A DNA stretch of 64,000 nt from Caballeronia turbans. GTDB taxonomy: Bacteria; Pseudomonadota; Gammaproteobacteria; Burkholderiales; Burkholderiaceae. The first letter of the stretch is position 1. Each line of letters begins with the position of its first letter. Under the pieces are notes generated by a model. It saw nothing but the letters and a program-made list of their open reading frames with translations, was not told where the DNA came from and searched no databases. Made by a program: the position numbers and the translations under genes. Of the stretch, positions 44,753 through 55,148 are shown one piece after another. The stretch lies in contig FCOD02000016.1 in assembly GCA_001544655.2 (NCBI GenBank), forward strand, positions 62,001-126,000, given 5' to 3'.

Positions 44753-44990
44753 CGGCCCCAGATTTTGTTGTAACCGCTGGTAAAAGTTTCAAGTCCGGAT
44801 TGGCGGCGGGGGCCCATGGGTGCGCGCTGCAATGGTTGGCACCGGTCGTGCTTTTATCAAAGCACGATGCGCCCGCAAATTGTTACAAGCCGAAAAGCGA
44901 AAATCCCGGGCTCGCCCAGAATTGTGTTGCGGACATGTTGTAACAGCGGACATTGGTAGCAGCATTTCGCCTCGAAACGGAGGTTCAACA

Positions 44991-45731
44991 ATGGATAACG
45001 GAACCAACAAACTCAGCACGTCGCCCTCTTCCGGCGGCGCTCAGCCGCCGCAGCGGCGCCTGCATCCGCTCGTCGCGACGGCAGCGGGCGCTGTGATCGT
45101 CGCGAGCCTTGCGGCCACTGCCGCGATGACGGGACTGTTCCCGAAGGCATCGAGCAATCTGGCACAGAATCCGCAGACGCAGACGGCGGCGGTTGCGCAG
45201 CAGCCGGTGGTCGAATCCGCGGCGCCCAGTGCGGCGCAGCAGCGCACCGCCGCGCAACAACAGGCGGCTCAGCAACAAGCGGCTCAACAACGAGCGGTTG
45301 AACAACAAGCAGCCCAGCAGCAGGCGCAACAGGTGCCCGCACAGCCGCAGCCCCTGCAGCCATCGTACGCGCAGCAGCCGCAGCAGCACCCCGCGTATTG
45401 CTCCGCCTGCGGAACCGTCGAGGCGATCTCCGCCGTCAAGCAGGAAGGCCACGGAACGGGGATCGGCGCGGTCGGTGGCGCGGTGGCGGGCGGTGTTGTC
45501 GGCAATCAGTTCGGGCGCGGCGGCGGCCGCACCGCGATGACGCTGCTCGGCGCGCTCGGCGGCGGCCTGGCGGGTAACTCGGTCGAAAAGCATCTGCGCA
45601 GCGAAACCGATTATTCGGTGCGCGTCCGGATGGAAAACGGCAAGACACGCACGTTCACGTACAAGAACCCGCCGCCGTTCGCGCAGGGTCAGCGCGTGCA
45701 CATTCAGAACGGGACGCTGGTCGCGGGTTGA
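44991..45731 (+). CDS. Glycine-zipper 2TM-type surface protein with Gln/Ala-rich linker
   Basis: A 246-residue protein. A single N-terminal membrane segment (VATAAGAVIVASLAATAAMTG) anchors it. About 80 residues of Gln/Ala-rich low-complexity sequence follow (RTAAQQQAAQQQAAQQ). A CSAC pair and the glycine-zipper motif (GIGAVGGAVAGGVVGNQFG, then LLGALGGGLAGNSVEK) come next, and the C-terminus has a small beta domain. Relatives are SlyB- or YMGG-like envelope proteins of unclear role. The start is the ATG at 44991, with a GGAGG-like site before it. It ends at a terminator shared with pssA. Confidence 0.82.
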   Translation: MDNGTNKLSTSPSSGGAQPPQRRLHPLVATAAGAVIVASLAATAAMTGLFPKASSNLAQNPQTQTAAVAQQPVVESAAPSAAQQRTAAQQQAAQQQAAQQRAVEQQAAQQQAQQVPAQPQPLQPSYAQQPQQHPAYCSACGTVEAISAVKQEGHGTGIGAVGGAVAGGVVGNQFGRGGGRTAMTLLGALGGGLAGNSVEKHLRSETDYSVRVRMENGKTRTFTYKNPPPFAQGQRVHIQNGTLVAG

Positions 45732-45752
45732 TCGACGCGCATGGAGAAACAA

Positions 45753-45788
45753 AAAAGGCGGCAATCCGGGAGGGTTGCCGCCTTTTCT
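45753..45788. terminator. Bidirectional terminator between glycine-zipper gene and pssA
   Basis: AAAAGGCGGCAA (45753-45764) is the exact complement of TTGCCGCCTTTT (45775-45786), with a ten-base loop. A-rich and T-rich flanks allow it to act for both convergent genes. Confidence 0.88.
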
Positions 45789-45808
45789 TTGCTTGAACGG
45801 ATTCCGCT

Positions 45809-46675
45809 CTAATGCTCCCGCTGCGAACTGCGCGCCGGATTCGGCCTGCCGCGCACCGCGAGATATCCCCACCAGATGTAGCCCGAAAAGCCGTACAGCA
45901 CGAACAGGCAGAACAGCATGACCGGCGGATCGGACGATACGAGCACGAACGCCACCACGATCAGCAGCACGCCCGCGAACGGCACGCGATAGCGCACGTC
46001 GAGCGCCTTGCCGCTGTAAAACGGCGCGTTCGACACCATCGTCACGCCCGCATAAACGGTCAGCGCGAACGCAACCCACGGCAGCCACACGAGCTTGAGC
46101 GGCACGCGGTTATCCGTCGCGAGCCACACGAATCCGGCGATGAGCGCCGCCGCGGCCGGCGACGGCAAGCCCTGAAAGTAGCGCTTGTCGACCACGCCGA
46201 CGTTCGTATTGAAGCGCGCGAGCCGCAACGCCGCACCCGAGCAATACACGAACGCCGCGAGCCAGCCCCAGCGCCCGAGGTCCTTCAATACCCATTCGTA
46301 CATCACGAGCGCCGGCGCGACGCCGAACGACACCATGTCCGACAGACTGTCGAACTGCTCGCCGAACGCGCTCTGCGTGTGCGTCATGCGCGCGACGCGC
46401 CCGTCCATGCCGTCGAGCACCATCGCGACGAAAATGGCGATGGCCGCAATCTCGAAACGGACGTTCATCGCCTGAACCACGGCGAAGAAGCCACAGAACA
46501 AGGCCGCCGTGGTGAACGCATTGGGCAGCAAATAAATGCCGCGCTTGCGCAGAAACTGCTGCCGCTTCGCGCGACGCGTCTCCACGGCGCCGACGTCCTG
46601 AGCCGCCTTGTTGCGGCGGAACGCGCGCGGAGGCGTCGCGGGCGCGCGGTTACGGCGCGGTTTAAATGCCGCCAT
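45809..46675 (-). CDS. pssA: CDP-diacylglycerol-serine O-phosphatidyltransferase
   Basis: A 288-residue, multi-pass membrane enzyme making phosphatidylserine from CDP-diacylglycerol and serine. The CDP-alcohol phosphotransferase motif DGx2ARx8Gx3Dx3D is complete, beginning DGMDGRVARM and ending FDSLSD. This is the membrane-integral class II type, unlike the soluble E. coli enzyme. An Arg/Lys-rich N-terminus (about 45 residues) precedes the first helix. It is 13 bases downstream of psd, whose product uses its product. Confidence 0.94.
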   Translation of the reverse strand: MAAFKPRRNRAPATPPRAFRRNKAAQDVGAVETRRAKRQQFLRKRGIYLLPNAFTTAALFCGFFAVVQAMNVRFEIAAIAIFVAMVLDGMDGRVARMTHTQSAFGEQFDSLSDMVSFGVAPALVMYEWVLKDLGRWGWLAAFVYCSGAALRLARFNTNVGVVDKRYFQGLPSPAAAALIAGFVWLATDNRVPLKLVWLPWVAFALTVYAGVTMVSNAPFYSGKALDVRYRVPFAGVLLIVVAFVLVSSDPPVMLFCLFVLYGFSGYIWWGYLAVRGRPNPARSSQREH

Positions 46676-46688
46676 CGCGTCCTCCGCG

Positions 46689-47333
46689 TTATTGCGCGAA
46701 CTCGGCGAGGATCGTCGACGAAGCCGAAACTTTCTCGCCGATCGACACACGCGGGCGGCTGCCCATCGGCAGATAGACGTCGACGCGCGACCCGAAGCGG
46801 ATGAAGCCGTAGCGCTGTCCGCGCGTGAGCGGCTCGCCGACGTGCACGTAGCACAGAATGCGTCGCGCGATGAGGCCCGCGATCTGCACCGACGTCACGG
46901 TATGCCCGCTCGCCGTCTGCAGCACGACCGCATTGCGCTCGTTTTCGGTGGACGCCTTGTCGACGGCCGCATTCAGATACGCGCCCGGAAAGTACTGAAC
47001 CTTCGTGATGGCGCCGTCCACCGGCGAGCGCTGCGAGTGCACGTTGAACACGTTCATGAACACGCTGATCTTGAGCGCCTCGCGTCCCACGTACGGATCG
47101 TGCGCGGTTTCGACCGCGACGATGCGCCCATCGGCCGGACACAGCACCGCGTTGGGCTGGGTCGGAATCGGGCGGGCCGGATCGCGGAAGAACTGGACGA
47201 CGAAAATCACGATCAGCCAGAAGAACCAGGCGAAGCCGAAGCCGCCCGTCGCTTGCACGAGGATGGCGACGACAGCCGCGATGGCAATGAACGGCCAGCC
47301 TTCGCGGGCAATGATCGGATGAGGATAGTTCAT
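46689..47333 (-). CDS. psd: Phosphatidylserine decarboxylase (PSD-A type)
   Basis: A 214-residue proenzyme that makes phosphatidylethanolamine by decarboxylation. One or two N-terminal membrane helices ([14 protein letters not shown] and [19 protein letters not shown]) precede the catalytic core ([16 protein letters not shown]). Self-cleavage is expected before the Ser of RFGSRVD, giving the pyruvoyl group. It would follow ilvC directly if the intron just upstream were absent. The start at 47333 lies only ~14 bases from the intron 3' end, and no good ribosome site is seen there. Confidence 0.93.
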   Translation of the reverse strand: MNYPHPIIAREGWPFIAIAAVVAILVQATGGFGFAWFFWLIVIFVVQFFRDPARPIPTQPNAVLCPADGRIVAVETAHDPYVGREALKISVFMNVFNVHSQRSPVDGAITKVQYFPGAYLNAAVDKASTENERNAVVLQTASGHTVTSVQIAGLIARRILCYVHVGEPLTRGQRYGFIRFGSRVDVYLPMGSRPRVSIGEKVSASSTILAEFAQ

Positions 47334-47356
47334 GAACGGGTTCTGTGTTTTAGGAG

Positions 47357-47427
47357 GGTAGCCCCCCTTCTTCGCAGAAGGAGAGCCCCCTAAGAACCGT
47401 ACGTGCGAGTTTCCCCGCATACGGCTC
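47357..47427 (-). ncRNA. Group II intron domains V and VI
   Basis: Domain V is a 34-base hairpin at 47427-47394, opening GAGCCGUAUGCG and closing CGCACGUACGGUUC around GAAA, the catalytic core of the ribozyme. Domain VI follows: a 10-bp stem CUCUCCUUCU/AGAAGGGGGG with a GCGA loop, then a GGGGG/CCCUC stem interrupted by an unpaired UA. The A of that bulge (47359) is the likely branch point. The spacing to the 3' end is longer than the usual 7-8 bases if the AAAAC end is right. Confidence 0.8.
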
Positions 47428-47450
47428 CAATCTACGTACAAAGCCCAGCT

Positions 47451-49151
47451 TTATGACCGGGCCGGCTTAGTTAGCGCAATTTTACCTACATGCACTTGTC
47501 GGTGGCAGTCGGGATGCAATAGCACTCGATTGAAGAGGGCGTCGGAACCACCATGCATCCGGTACTCCAGATGATGATCGTGCCAACCGGTCTCTCGTGT
47601 CAGAGCACAGCCGCAGTGCGCACACAGCCCGCCTTGCAATAGGTATAGCGAAACCCATTGCTTGCGATGTCGCATTGATGCTTCCATGCGCGCTTGTCGC
47701 AGTTGTTCGCCATACTGCTCCCAATCAGGATCAAAAGGATTGAAGTCGCCTTTGATCTTGCGATGCCGCCTGATCGATGTACCGCGAAGCTGGTACAACT
47801 CTGTCAAGCCGTTACTGCCATCGTCTCGAACTACAGGAACAGCAAAAATCCAGTGTCGGGCGCCATCTGAATGAAAGTATTTCTTCCTCACCCATTCAGC
47901 ACCCTTGTTTGGATGTCGCCGTTTTGACCACCACCAAAGTCTCCGGAAGATCAGAGACTCCATGCGGCTATACGCCTGCTTGGCTACGACGGGGCTGTGA
48001 TACTGCGCCCAACCCCGTAGCATCTGGTTCAGCAATCGGATCAAATCCTCGTGCGTTACCGTCTTGTTGCCACTGATCGTTTCCGACACCTTTCGATAGA
48101 ACGTCTGCACGTTCTTCTTGCTCGGCTTGATGAGCAGCTTTTCCGAATACTTCCGGAAATTCCACCCAAGGAAATCGAAGCCTTCGTCAATGTGGGTGAT
48201 CCGCGTTTTTGTCTCGGACAGTTGCAAGCCCCGAACAGCAAGGAATGCTTCCACCCAAGGCCTGACCTCGTTTTCCAGAATCTCTTTCGAGTCGCCGGTG
48301 ATCACAAAGTCATCCGCGTATCGCACCACATTCACTTTCAGCTTCTTGGCTTTCGCGATTCCCAACGTCGCACCGAGGTGCGCGATCAGTTCACGCTCCA
48401 GCCCGTTCAGCGTCACGTTTGCCAGCGTCGGGGAGATGATGCCTCCCTGCGGCGTACCGGCCTCAGTCGCCTGTAGCTGCCCCTTGTGAATCAGGCCAGC
48501 CTTCAACCACTTCCGGAGGATCTCCTTGTCCATCGGGACATGGCTTTCCAACCAGTCGTGGTTGATCCAGTCAAAGCAGCCTTTGATATCCGCTTCCAGC
48601 ACCCATCGGGCCGAGCCCTTCTGGGACATTGCGACGAATATCTGCGACATGGCATCGGCTGTCGAGCGATTGAGTCTGAATCCATAAGAGTTCGGATCAC
48701 TCGTCGATTCCGACACCGGCTCCAAGGCCAGCAGATACAGGGCTTGCATCGCCCTGTCCCGCATGGTCGGAATGCCCAGAGGGCGCTCGTTTCCATTGGC
48801 CTTGGGGATAAAGACTCTCCGTAATGGCAAAGGCTTATATCCACGCCGCTTCAACCTGCCGATGGCTTCCCACCGGCTCTCAGGCGAATCCCACAGTTCG
48901 CGATCGACTCCGGCCGTTCGCGCACCTTGGTTCTGCGTAACACGTCGTACCGCGTACAGCTTTGCGGACAACGTGCGGGTAAGCATCCGTTGCAAGGCTT
49001 TCACCCTGCGCCAGTCGCCTTCCCGCGTCGCCTTCGCAATTCGTATCTGCATCCCTCTCACGTTCCGTCCGACGCGACGCCAATCTACGGCGTGCCAGTT
49101 GTCAGGCACGTGGGAAAGCGCAGATCCATCCTTTCGGACAGATACTCTCAT
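47451..49151 (-). CDS. ltrA: Group II intron reverse transcriptase/maturase with HNH endonuclease
   Basis: A 566-residue intron-encoded protein. The reverse transcriptase domain has the fingers block RPLGIPTMRDRAMQALYLLALEP, AGTPQGGIISPTLANV and the catalytic YADD (VVRYADDFVITG, about residue 280). The maturase X domain is recognised by LNQMLRGWAQYHSPV. The C-terminal HNH endonuclease has the Cys pairs and His (CAHCGCALTRE, WHDHHLEYRMHGGSD, HPDCHRQVH). All domains look intact, so the intron should be able to splice and retro-home. It is probably translated from intron domain IV. Confidence 0.95.
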   Translation of the reverse strand: MRVSVRKDGSALSHVPDNWHAVDWRRVGRNVRGMQIRIAKATREGDWRRVKALQRMLTRTLSAKLYAVRRVTQNQGARTAGVDRELWDSPESRWEAIGRLKRRGYKPLPLRRVFIPKANGNERPLGIPTMRDRAMQALYLLALEPVSESTSDPNSYGFRLNRSTADAMSQIFVAMSQKGSARWVLEADIKGCFDWINHDWLESHVPMDKEILRKWLKAGLIHKGQLQATEAGTPQGGIISPTLANVTLNGLERELIAHLGATLGIAKAKKLKVNVVRYADDFVITGDSKEILENEVRPWVEAFLAVRGLQLSETKTRITHIDEGFDFLGWNFRKYSEKLLIKPSKKNVQTFYRKVSETISGNKTVTHEDLIRLLNQMLRGWAQYHSPVVAKQAYSRMESLIFRRLWWWSKRRHPNKGAEWVRKKYFHSDGARHWIFAVPVVRDDGSNGLTELYQLRGTSIRRHRKIKGDFNPFDPDWEQYGEQLRQARMEASMRHRKQWVSLYLLQGGLCAHCGCALTRETGWHDHHLEYRMHGGSDALFNRVLLHPDCHRQVHVGKIALTKPARS

Positions 49152-50184
49152 GCTGCTCTCCTACCTTGGGTTGATCATTCCCGCAGCAGAAGGCGCATCT
49201 TCCCCAGCGGGGTAGACACACCCCGCTGGGAAACAACAGTTGAACAAATATGGACGCATGCGCCCATATGTCATCCTGGTACTACGCACGAACGCGAGCG
49301 CTCGTGTCTCACCAAGTCACAAGGTCTGTCAGCCATCTTGCGACGGTAGACCAGACGGAAGTCTGCCCGCTTTCGCGTGGGATGATGTCTCAATCCCTAT
49401 CCGGACCATTACAGCCCGTCATTCGCTTTCTCCGTCATCCTCTACCCGCATCGTCAACAGCGTTCCTTGCGGGCCGCCTGCCAGCCCAACTGCACTGGCA
49501 ACGATACGGGCTTACCGTGTTCCCGGCCTGCCACATGACTGACGTAGGTTCTGCCTTTCCCCCGGCGGTCCTCAGACGACGTAACCCGAATTTCAAGCGA
49601 GTTATCCGACCGCACACCGTTTTGGTTAATGCCTATCAGCAGCTTTGGCATCGTCCTACTTACGAGGTTTATCAGCAGTTCACTTCCGTTAACCGTATCA
49701 GCCAGCCTAGCGCCTCAACCCCCTTGCTGCTAGGAGTCTCCGAATACCTGTTTCACAACAGGCAGTCACCCAAACTTCGGGGGCTACATTGTCAGAGAAG
49801 CTTCACACCCCACCGTTGCCAGTGACGCATGTCCTCTTAGGCTACTGCTGGTCGTACAGCAGGTTCTCTACCTCATAGGGACTAATCCCGTGAGGTTGAA
49901 CAATGACAAACCGAGCTTGCGCTCGACCTTCCCTGAAATCACATACGCCAATCCGCTTTGTTAGCGGAGTTGAAGCCGCTAACTGGGCGGAACCTGACGG
50001 TAATCAGGTCAATGCAATTACGCGCAAGGGTCCGAAGACTCCTGCGCATCTACAGCTACGATTCCAAGCCAAACGGCGCTCGGTTTCGTTTGCTACACAA
50101 GGGGTGGCCCAAGGTGCCACCAATGGGACGGCTTGCGCCGTCCAGTCGATGCGACTCACGTCGCACTAAAAACCGTAGGATAGC

Positions 50185-50222
50185 AAAAGCCGCCCGGCGC
50201 ACAGGGCTGCCGGACGGCTTTC
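50185..50222 (-). terminator. Terminator-like hairpin after ilvC, just upstream of the intron
   Basis: On the minus strand AGCCGTCCGGC pairs with GCCGGGCGGCT (11 bp, one G-T) around a ten-base loop and is followed by TTTT. It lies 22 bases after the ilvC stop and about 18 bases before the intron 5' end. Confidence 0.75.
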
Positions 50223-50244
50223 GATTCAGCAAAAATCGTGACGC

Positions 50245-51824
<1,580 letters not shown>

Positions 51825-51934
51825 TGTCGTGATTCCCGAATGTGTCCAGAAGTGGCGTGTGTTCGAAAAACCCGCGCGCAGCGCATGTCCTTTGTGAAGA
51901 CAGGCGCGCGCGAGCCTCGCGAGACAAAGCCGCG

Positions 51935-53698
51935 TTATAGATCCTCAGAGCCGAGCAGCATTTCCGTGATGCCTTTGCCTGCCTGCACCATTGGGAATAC
52001 GTTTTCGGTCGGATCGGTCTGGAAGTCGAGAAATACGGTGCGATCCTTCAAACGCAGCGCTTCTTTCAGCGCCGGTTCGACGTCCGCGGTTTTTTCGACA
52101 CGAATGCCGACATGGCCATACGCTTCAGCCAGCTTCACGAAGTCGGGCAGCGCGTCCATGTACGAACTGGAATAGCGCTTCTTGTACTCGATCTGCTGCC
52201 ACTGGCGCACCATGCCGAGATAGCGGTTGTTCAGCGAGATGATCTTGACGGGCGTGTTGTACTGCTTGCACGTCGAGAGCTCCTGAATGCACATCTGGAT
52301 GGAGCCTTCGCCGGTGATGCAGACGACTTCGTCGTCCGGAAAGGCCATCTTCACGCCCATCGCCGCCGGCAGGCCGAAGCCCATCGTGCCGAGGCCGCCC
52401 GAGTTGATCCAGCGGCGCGGCTTGTTGAACGGATAGAACTGCGCCGCCCACATCTGGTGCTGGCCGACGTCCGAGCACACGAACGCGTTGCCGTCGGTGA
52501 GCTCCCAGAGCTTCTCGACGACGTACTGCGGCTTGATGATCTCGCTCTTGCGGTCGTAGGACAGACAGTCCTTCGCGCGCCAGCCTTCGATCTCGTCCCA
52601 CCATTGCTTGAGCGCCTGCGCGTCCGGGCCGTGCTCGGCGTGCTGAAGCTGCTCGATCAGCTCCTTCAGCACTTCCTTCACGTCGCCGACGATCGGAATA
52701 TCGACCTTCACGCGCTTGGAAATGGACGACGGATCGATATCGATATGGATGATCTTGCGCGGCGACGACGCGAAGTGCTTCGGATCGCCGATCACGCGGT
52801 CGTCGAAGCGCGCGCCGATCGCGATCAGCACGTCGCAGTTCTGCATCGCCATGTTGGCTTCGTACGTGCCGTGCATGCCGAGCATGCCAAGGAATTTCTT
52901 GTCGGACGCGCGATAGCCGCCGAGGCCCATCAGCGTATTGGTGACCGGATAGCCGAGCAGATCGGCGAACTGGTTCAGCTCGCGCGAGGCATCCGCGAGA
53001 ATGATGCCGCCGCCCGTATAGATGTACGGACGCTTCGCCGACAAAAGCAGTTGCACCGCCTTGCGGATCTGGCCCGAATGACCCTTCGTGACCGGGTTGT
53101 ACGAACGCAGCGACACGCTCTTGATCGGCTCGTACTTGCACGGCGCCTTCGACACGTCCTTCGGAATGTCGATCAGCACCGGGCCGGGACGGCCGGTACG
53201 CGCGATATAGAACGCCTTCTTGACCGTCGCGGCGAGGTCGCGCACGTCCTTCACGAGGAAGTTGTGCTTCACGCACGGGCGCGTGATGCCGACGGTATCG
53301 CACTCCTGGAATGCGTCGAGGCCGATGGCCGCGGTGGGCACCTGGCCGCTGATGACGACGAGCGGAATCGAATCCATGTAGGCCGTGGCGATGCCGGTGA
53401 CGGCATTGGTGACGCCCGGGCCCGATGTCACGAGGCACACGCCCACATTGCCCGTCGAGCGCGCGTAGGCGTCGGCGGCATGCACGGCGGCCTGTTCGTG
53501 ACGCACGAGGATGTGCTGAATCTGGTCCTGCTTGTACAGCTCGTCGTAGATGTAGAGTACCGAGCCGCCGGGATAGCCCCAGATGAATTCGACGTTCTCG
53601 TCAGCGAGCGCGCGCATGAGCACGGTGCCGCCGATGGAGTCAGCTTCGTGAGGGGGTGTGGTATCCGACGTGGAGAATTCCGCGCTAGGCATGTTCAT
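51935..53698 (-). CDS. ilvB: Acetolactate synthase large (catalytic) subunit
   Basis: A 587-residue thiamine-diphosphate enzyme that forms acetolactate and acetohydroxybutyrate. The catalytic Glu lies in the VLVRHEQAAVHAADAYAR block and the ThDP-binding motif is GEGSIQMCIQELST with NNRYLGMV. The FAD-binding middle domain is present. An AAGGTG ribosome site sits five bases before the ATG at 53698. A small upstream open frame ends on top of this ATG. Confidence 0.95.
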   Translation of the reverse strand: MNMPSAEFSTSDTTPPHEADSIGGTVLMRALADENVEFIWGYPGGSVLYIYDELYKQDQIQHILVRHEQAAVHAADAYARSTGNVGVCLVTSGPGVTNAVTGIATAYMDSIPLVVISGQVPTAAIGLDAFQECDTVGITRPCVKHNFLVKDVRDLAATVKKAFYIARTGRPGPVLIDIPKDVSKAPCKYEPIKSVSLRSYNPVTKGHSGQIRKAVQLLLSAKRPYIYTGGGIILADASRELNQFADLLGYPVTNTLMGLGGYRASDKKFLGMLGMHGTYEANMAMQNCDVLIAIGARFDDRVIGDPKHFASSPRKIIHIDIDPSSISKRVKVDIPIVGDVKEVLKELIEQLQHAEHGPDAQALKQWWDEIEGWRAKDCLSYDRKSEIIKPQYVVEKLWELTDGNAFVCSDVGQHQMWAAQFYPFNKPRRWINSGGLGTMGFGLPAAMGVKMAFPDDEVVCITGEGSIQMCIQELSTCKQYNTPVKIISLNNRYLGMVRQWQQIEYKKRYSSSYMDALPDFVKLAEAYGHVGIRVEKTADVEPALKEALRLKDRTVFLDFQTDPTENVFPMVQAGKGITEMLLGSEDL

Positions 53699-53823
53699 TC
53701 ATCACCTTTCGAATTTTCGGCAAAAAATTGATCGGGTGCTCTCTGCCGGGCTTGTGGCTCGGGTTCAAGCGGCGCGTCTAGGTTTGACAGGCGAACTTCA
53801 TGGGCTCGCCTCAAAGCAGACAT
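53695..53823 (-). CDS. Possible leader ORF overlapping the ilvB start
   Basis: A 42-codon frame (MSALRRAHEVRLSNLDAPLE and onward) begins at the first ATG after the predicted promoter and ends with a TGA that overlaps the ilvB ATG (ATGA). Its own ribosome site is weak. It is not rich in Ile, Val or Leu codons, so it is not an obvious attenuation peptide. It may couple ilvB translation or be chance. Confidence 0.35.
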   Translation of the reverse strand: MSALRRAHEVRLSNLDAPLEPEPQARQRAPDQFFAENSKGDE

Positions 53824-54107
53824 TTCACTGATGATGCGAGTCAGAAAATGTAACAGCGCGGCGCGCGGCGGGTCAAGCAAAAAGTTACCGAATTCGCCGA
53901 TCGCACCGACGGCGCGCCCCCAAGGGTGAAAGCGGCTTGCAAGCACAACCTGTCGAATGAACGGTCAATCGGTCGTGCGAAGGTCGGAAGTGGCAACAAA
54001 ACCTCTCAATCGCTCCGGATGCGGCGAAACTTTGCTAGGATTCGCAGGTTTTCCCAGAACTCCACGATCCCTTTCGACGCAAGTTCGTTGCGCCGGGTCC
54101 CCAACGG
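53699..54107. other. 409-base gap between divergent ilvB and ECF sigma gene
   Basis: The ilvB side holds a promoter candidate, a bulged hairpin (arms TTTGA+GGCGA at 53783-53794 and TCGCC+TCAAA at 53806-53815) and the leader frame described separately. No convincing gene is seen on the sigma-factor side, and I could not identify a clear ECF-type promoter there. Confidence 0.6.
53847..53876 (-). promoter_or_regulatory. Candidate sigma-70 promoter of ilvB
   Basis: On the minus strand TTGACC (53876-53871), an 18-base spacer and TACATT (53852-53847) form a reasonable promoter. It would give a leader of about 140 bases before ilvB. Confidence 0.55.
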
Positions 54108-54671
54108 ATGGCATCAGACAAGGAACTCGCCGACTTCCTGGCGAGCGTCGAAAGACGCGCGTTCAAGCAGACCGTGTACACCGTTCGCGACGACGACGCG
54201 GCGCTCGACATCGTGCAAGACGCGATGATCAAGCTGGCGGAGAAGTACGGCGACCGCCCATCGAGCGAGCTTCCGCTTTTATTCCAGCGTATCCTTCAGA
54301 ACGCGACGCACGATTATTTCCGTCGCCAGAAGGTGCGCAACACCTGGGTCAGCCTCTTCTCGTCCTTCGGCAACGCCGACGACGACGAATTCGACCCACT
54401 CGAAACCTTCGAATCCGAGGACAGCGCGGTCGGCAGCGAAAGCAGCGAGAGCCGTCTGGAGCGCGAGCAGGTATTGAATCTGATCGACGCCGAAATCCAG
54501 AAACTGCCGGCGCGTCAACGGGAAGCGTTTCTCATGCGTTACTGGGAAGACATGGATGTCGCTGAGACGGCCGCCGCGATGGGGTGCTCCGAGGGCAGCG
54601 TGAAGACACATTGCTCACGCGCTACGCACGCTCTCGCACAAGCCCTGAAAGCCAAAGGGATCACGCTATGA
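54108..54671 (+). CDS. ECF-type RNA polymerase sigma factor
   Basis: A 187-residue sigma-70 family protein with only regions 2 and 4. Region 2 includes DDDAALDIVQDAMIKLAEKYG and FQRILQNATHDYFRR. An acidic linker follows (DDDEFDPLETFESED), and region 4 includes LPARQREAFLMRYWEDMD and ETAAAMGCSEGSVKTHCSRA. It should direct RNA polymerase to a specific promoter set. Its stop overlaps the start of the next gene (ATGA), an arrangement often seen for sigma/anti-sigma pairs. Confidence 0.9.
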   Translation: MASDKELADFLASVERRAFKQTVYTVRDDDAALDIVQDAMIKLAEKYGDRPSSELPLLFQRILQNATHDYFRRQKVRNTWVSLFSSFGNADDDEFDPLETFESEDSAVGSESSESRLEREQVLNLIDAEIQKLPARQREAFLMRYWEDMDVAETAAAMGCSEGSVKTHCSRATHALAQALKAKGITL

Positions 54672-55120
54672 GTTCCGCTCTTGAAACGAAGGAAAACGAG
54701 TTCGCGCTGAAGGTCGTGCGCGCGCTGGACGAGAACACGTCGAATATTCCGGCTGCCGCCGTCGACCGGCTGCGCGAGGCGCGCCGTGCCGCGATCGCGC
54801 GCAAGAAGCCGGAGAAAGTGGCCGTGGCGATGGCCGCGCCCGCGTTCGCGCCGGCTCTAGCAGGCGCGGGCGCCACGCTCACGACGGGCGGCACCGACGA
54901 CGATCGTCGTCCGAAGGGACTGCTCGCACGCCTTGGCGGGCTGGGCCTCGCTTGGCCGCTCGCGGCGCTCGTCATCGGGCTGGCGGGCATCGCGTATTGG
55001 GAAGATCAGCAGCGTAAGGCGGAACTCGCCGATATCGACGCGGCCATGATGAGCGACAGCCTGCCGATCGACGCCTATCTGGATCACGGGTTCAACGCGT
55101 ATCTGACGCGCAATCATTAA
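54668..55120 (+). CDS. DUF3619 family membrane protein, candidate anti-sigma factor
   Basis: A 150-residue protein with a cytoplasmic N-terminal helical segment (ENEFALKVVRALDENTSNIP), a linker and one membrane helix (LAWPLAALVIGLAGIAYW), then a short C-terminal part. This resembles anti-sigma topology, although no ZAS (HxxxCxxC) motif is present. Translational overlap with the sigma gene supports a functional link. The anti-sigma role is inference. Confidence 0.8.
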   Translation: MSSALETKENEFALKVVRALDENTSNIPAAAVDRLREARRAAIARKKPEKVAVAMAAPAFAPALAGAGATLTTGGTDDDRRPKGLLARLGGLGLAWPLAALVIGLAGIAYWEDQQRKAELADIDAAMMSDSLPIDAYLDHGFNAYLTRNH

Positions 55121-55148
55121 GCACTGAGTACAGCGGGGGAATTTTCGG

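Larger units (their letters stand above)
47347..50166 (-). mobile_element. Group II intron (retroelement) between ilvC and psd
   Basis: On the minus strand the element starts with the group II 5' consensus GTGCGAC at 50166. About 1,000 bases of non-coding sequence follow (ribozyme domains I-III and part of IV), then the RT gene (49151-47451), then domain V and a domain VI hairpin ending about 47347 (..AAAAC, an AY end). The 5' boundary is well supported; the 3' end is uncertain by a few bases. It is in the same orientation as ilvBHC and psd, so splicing could restore the mRNA. The encoded protein appears intact, so it may still be mobile. The structural class was not assigned. Confidence 0.85.
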
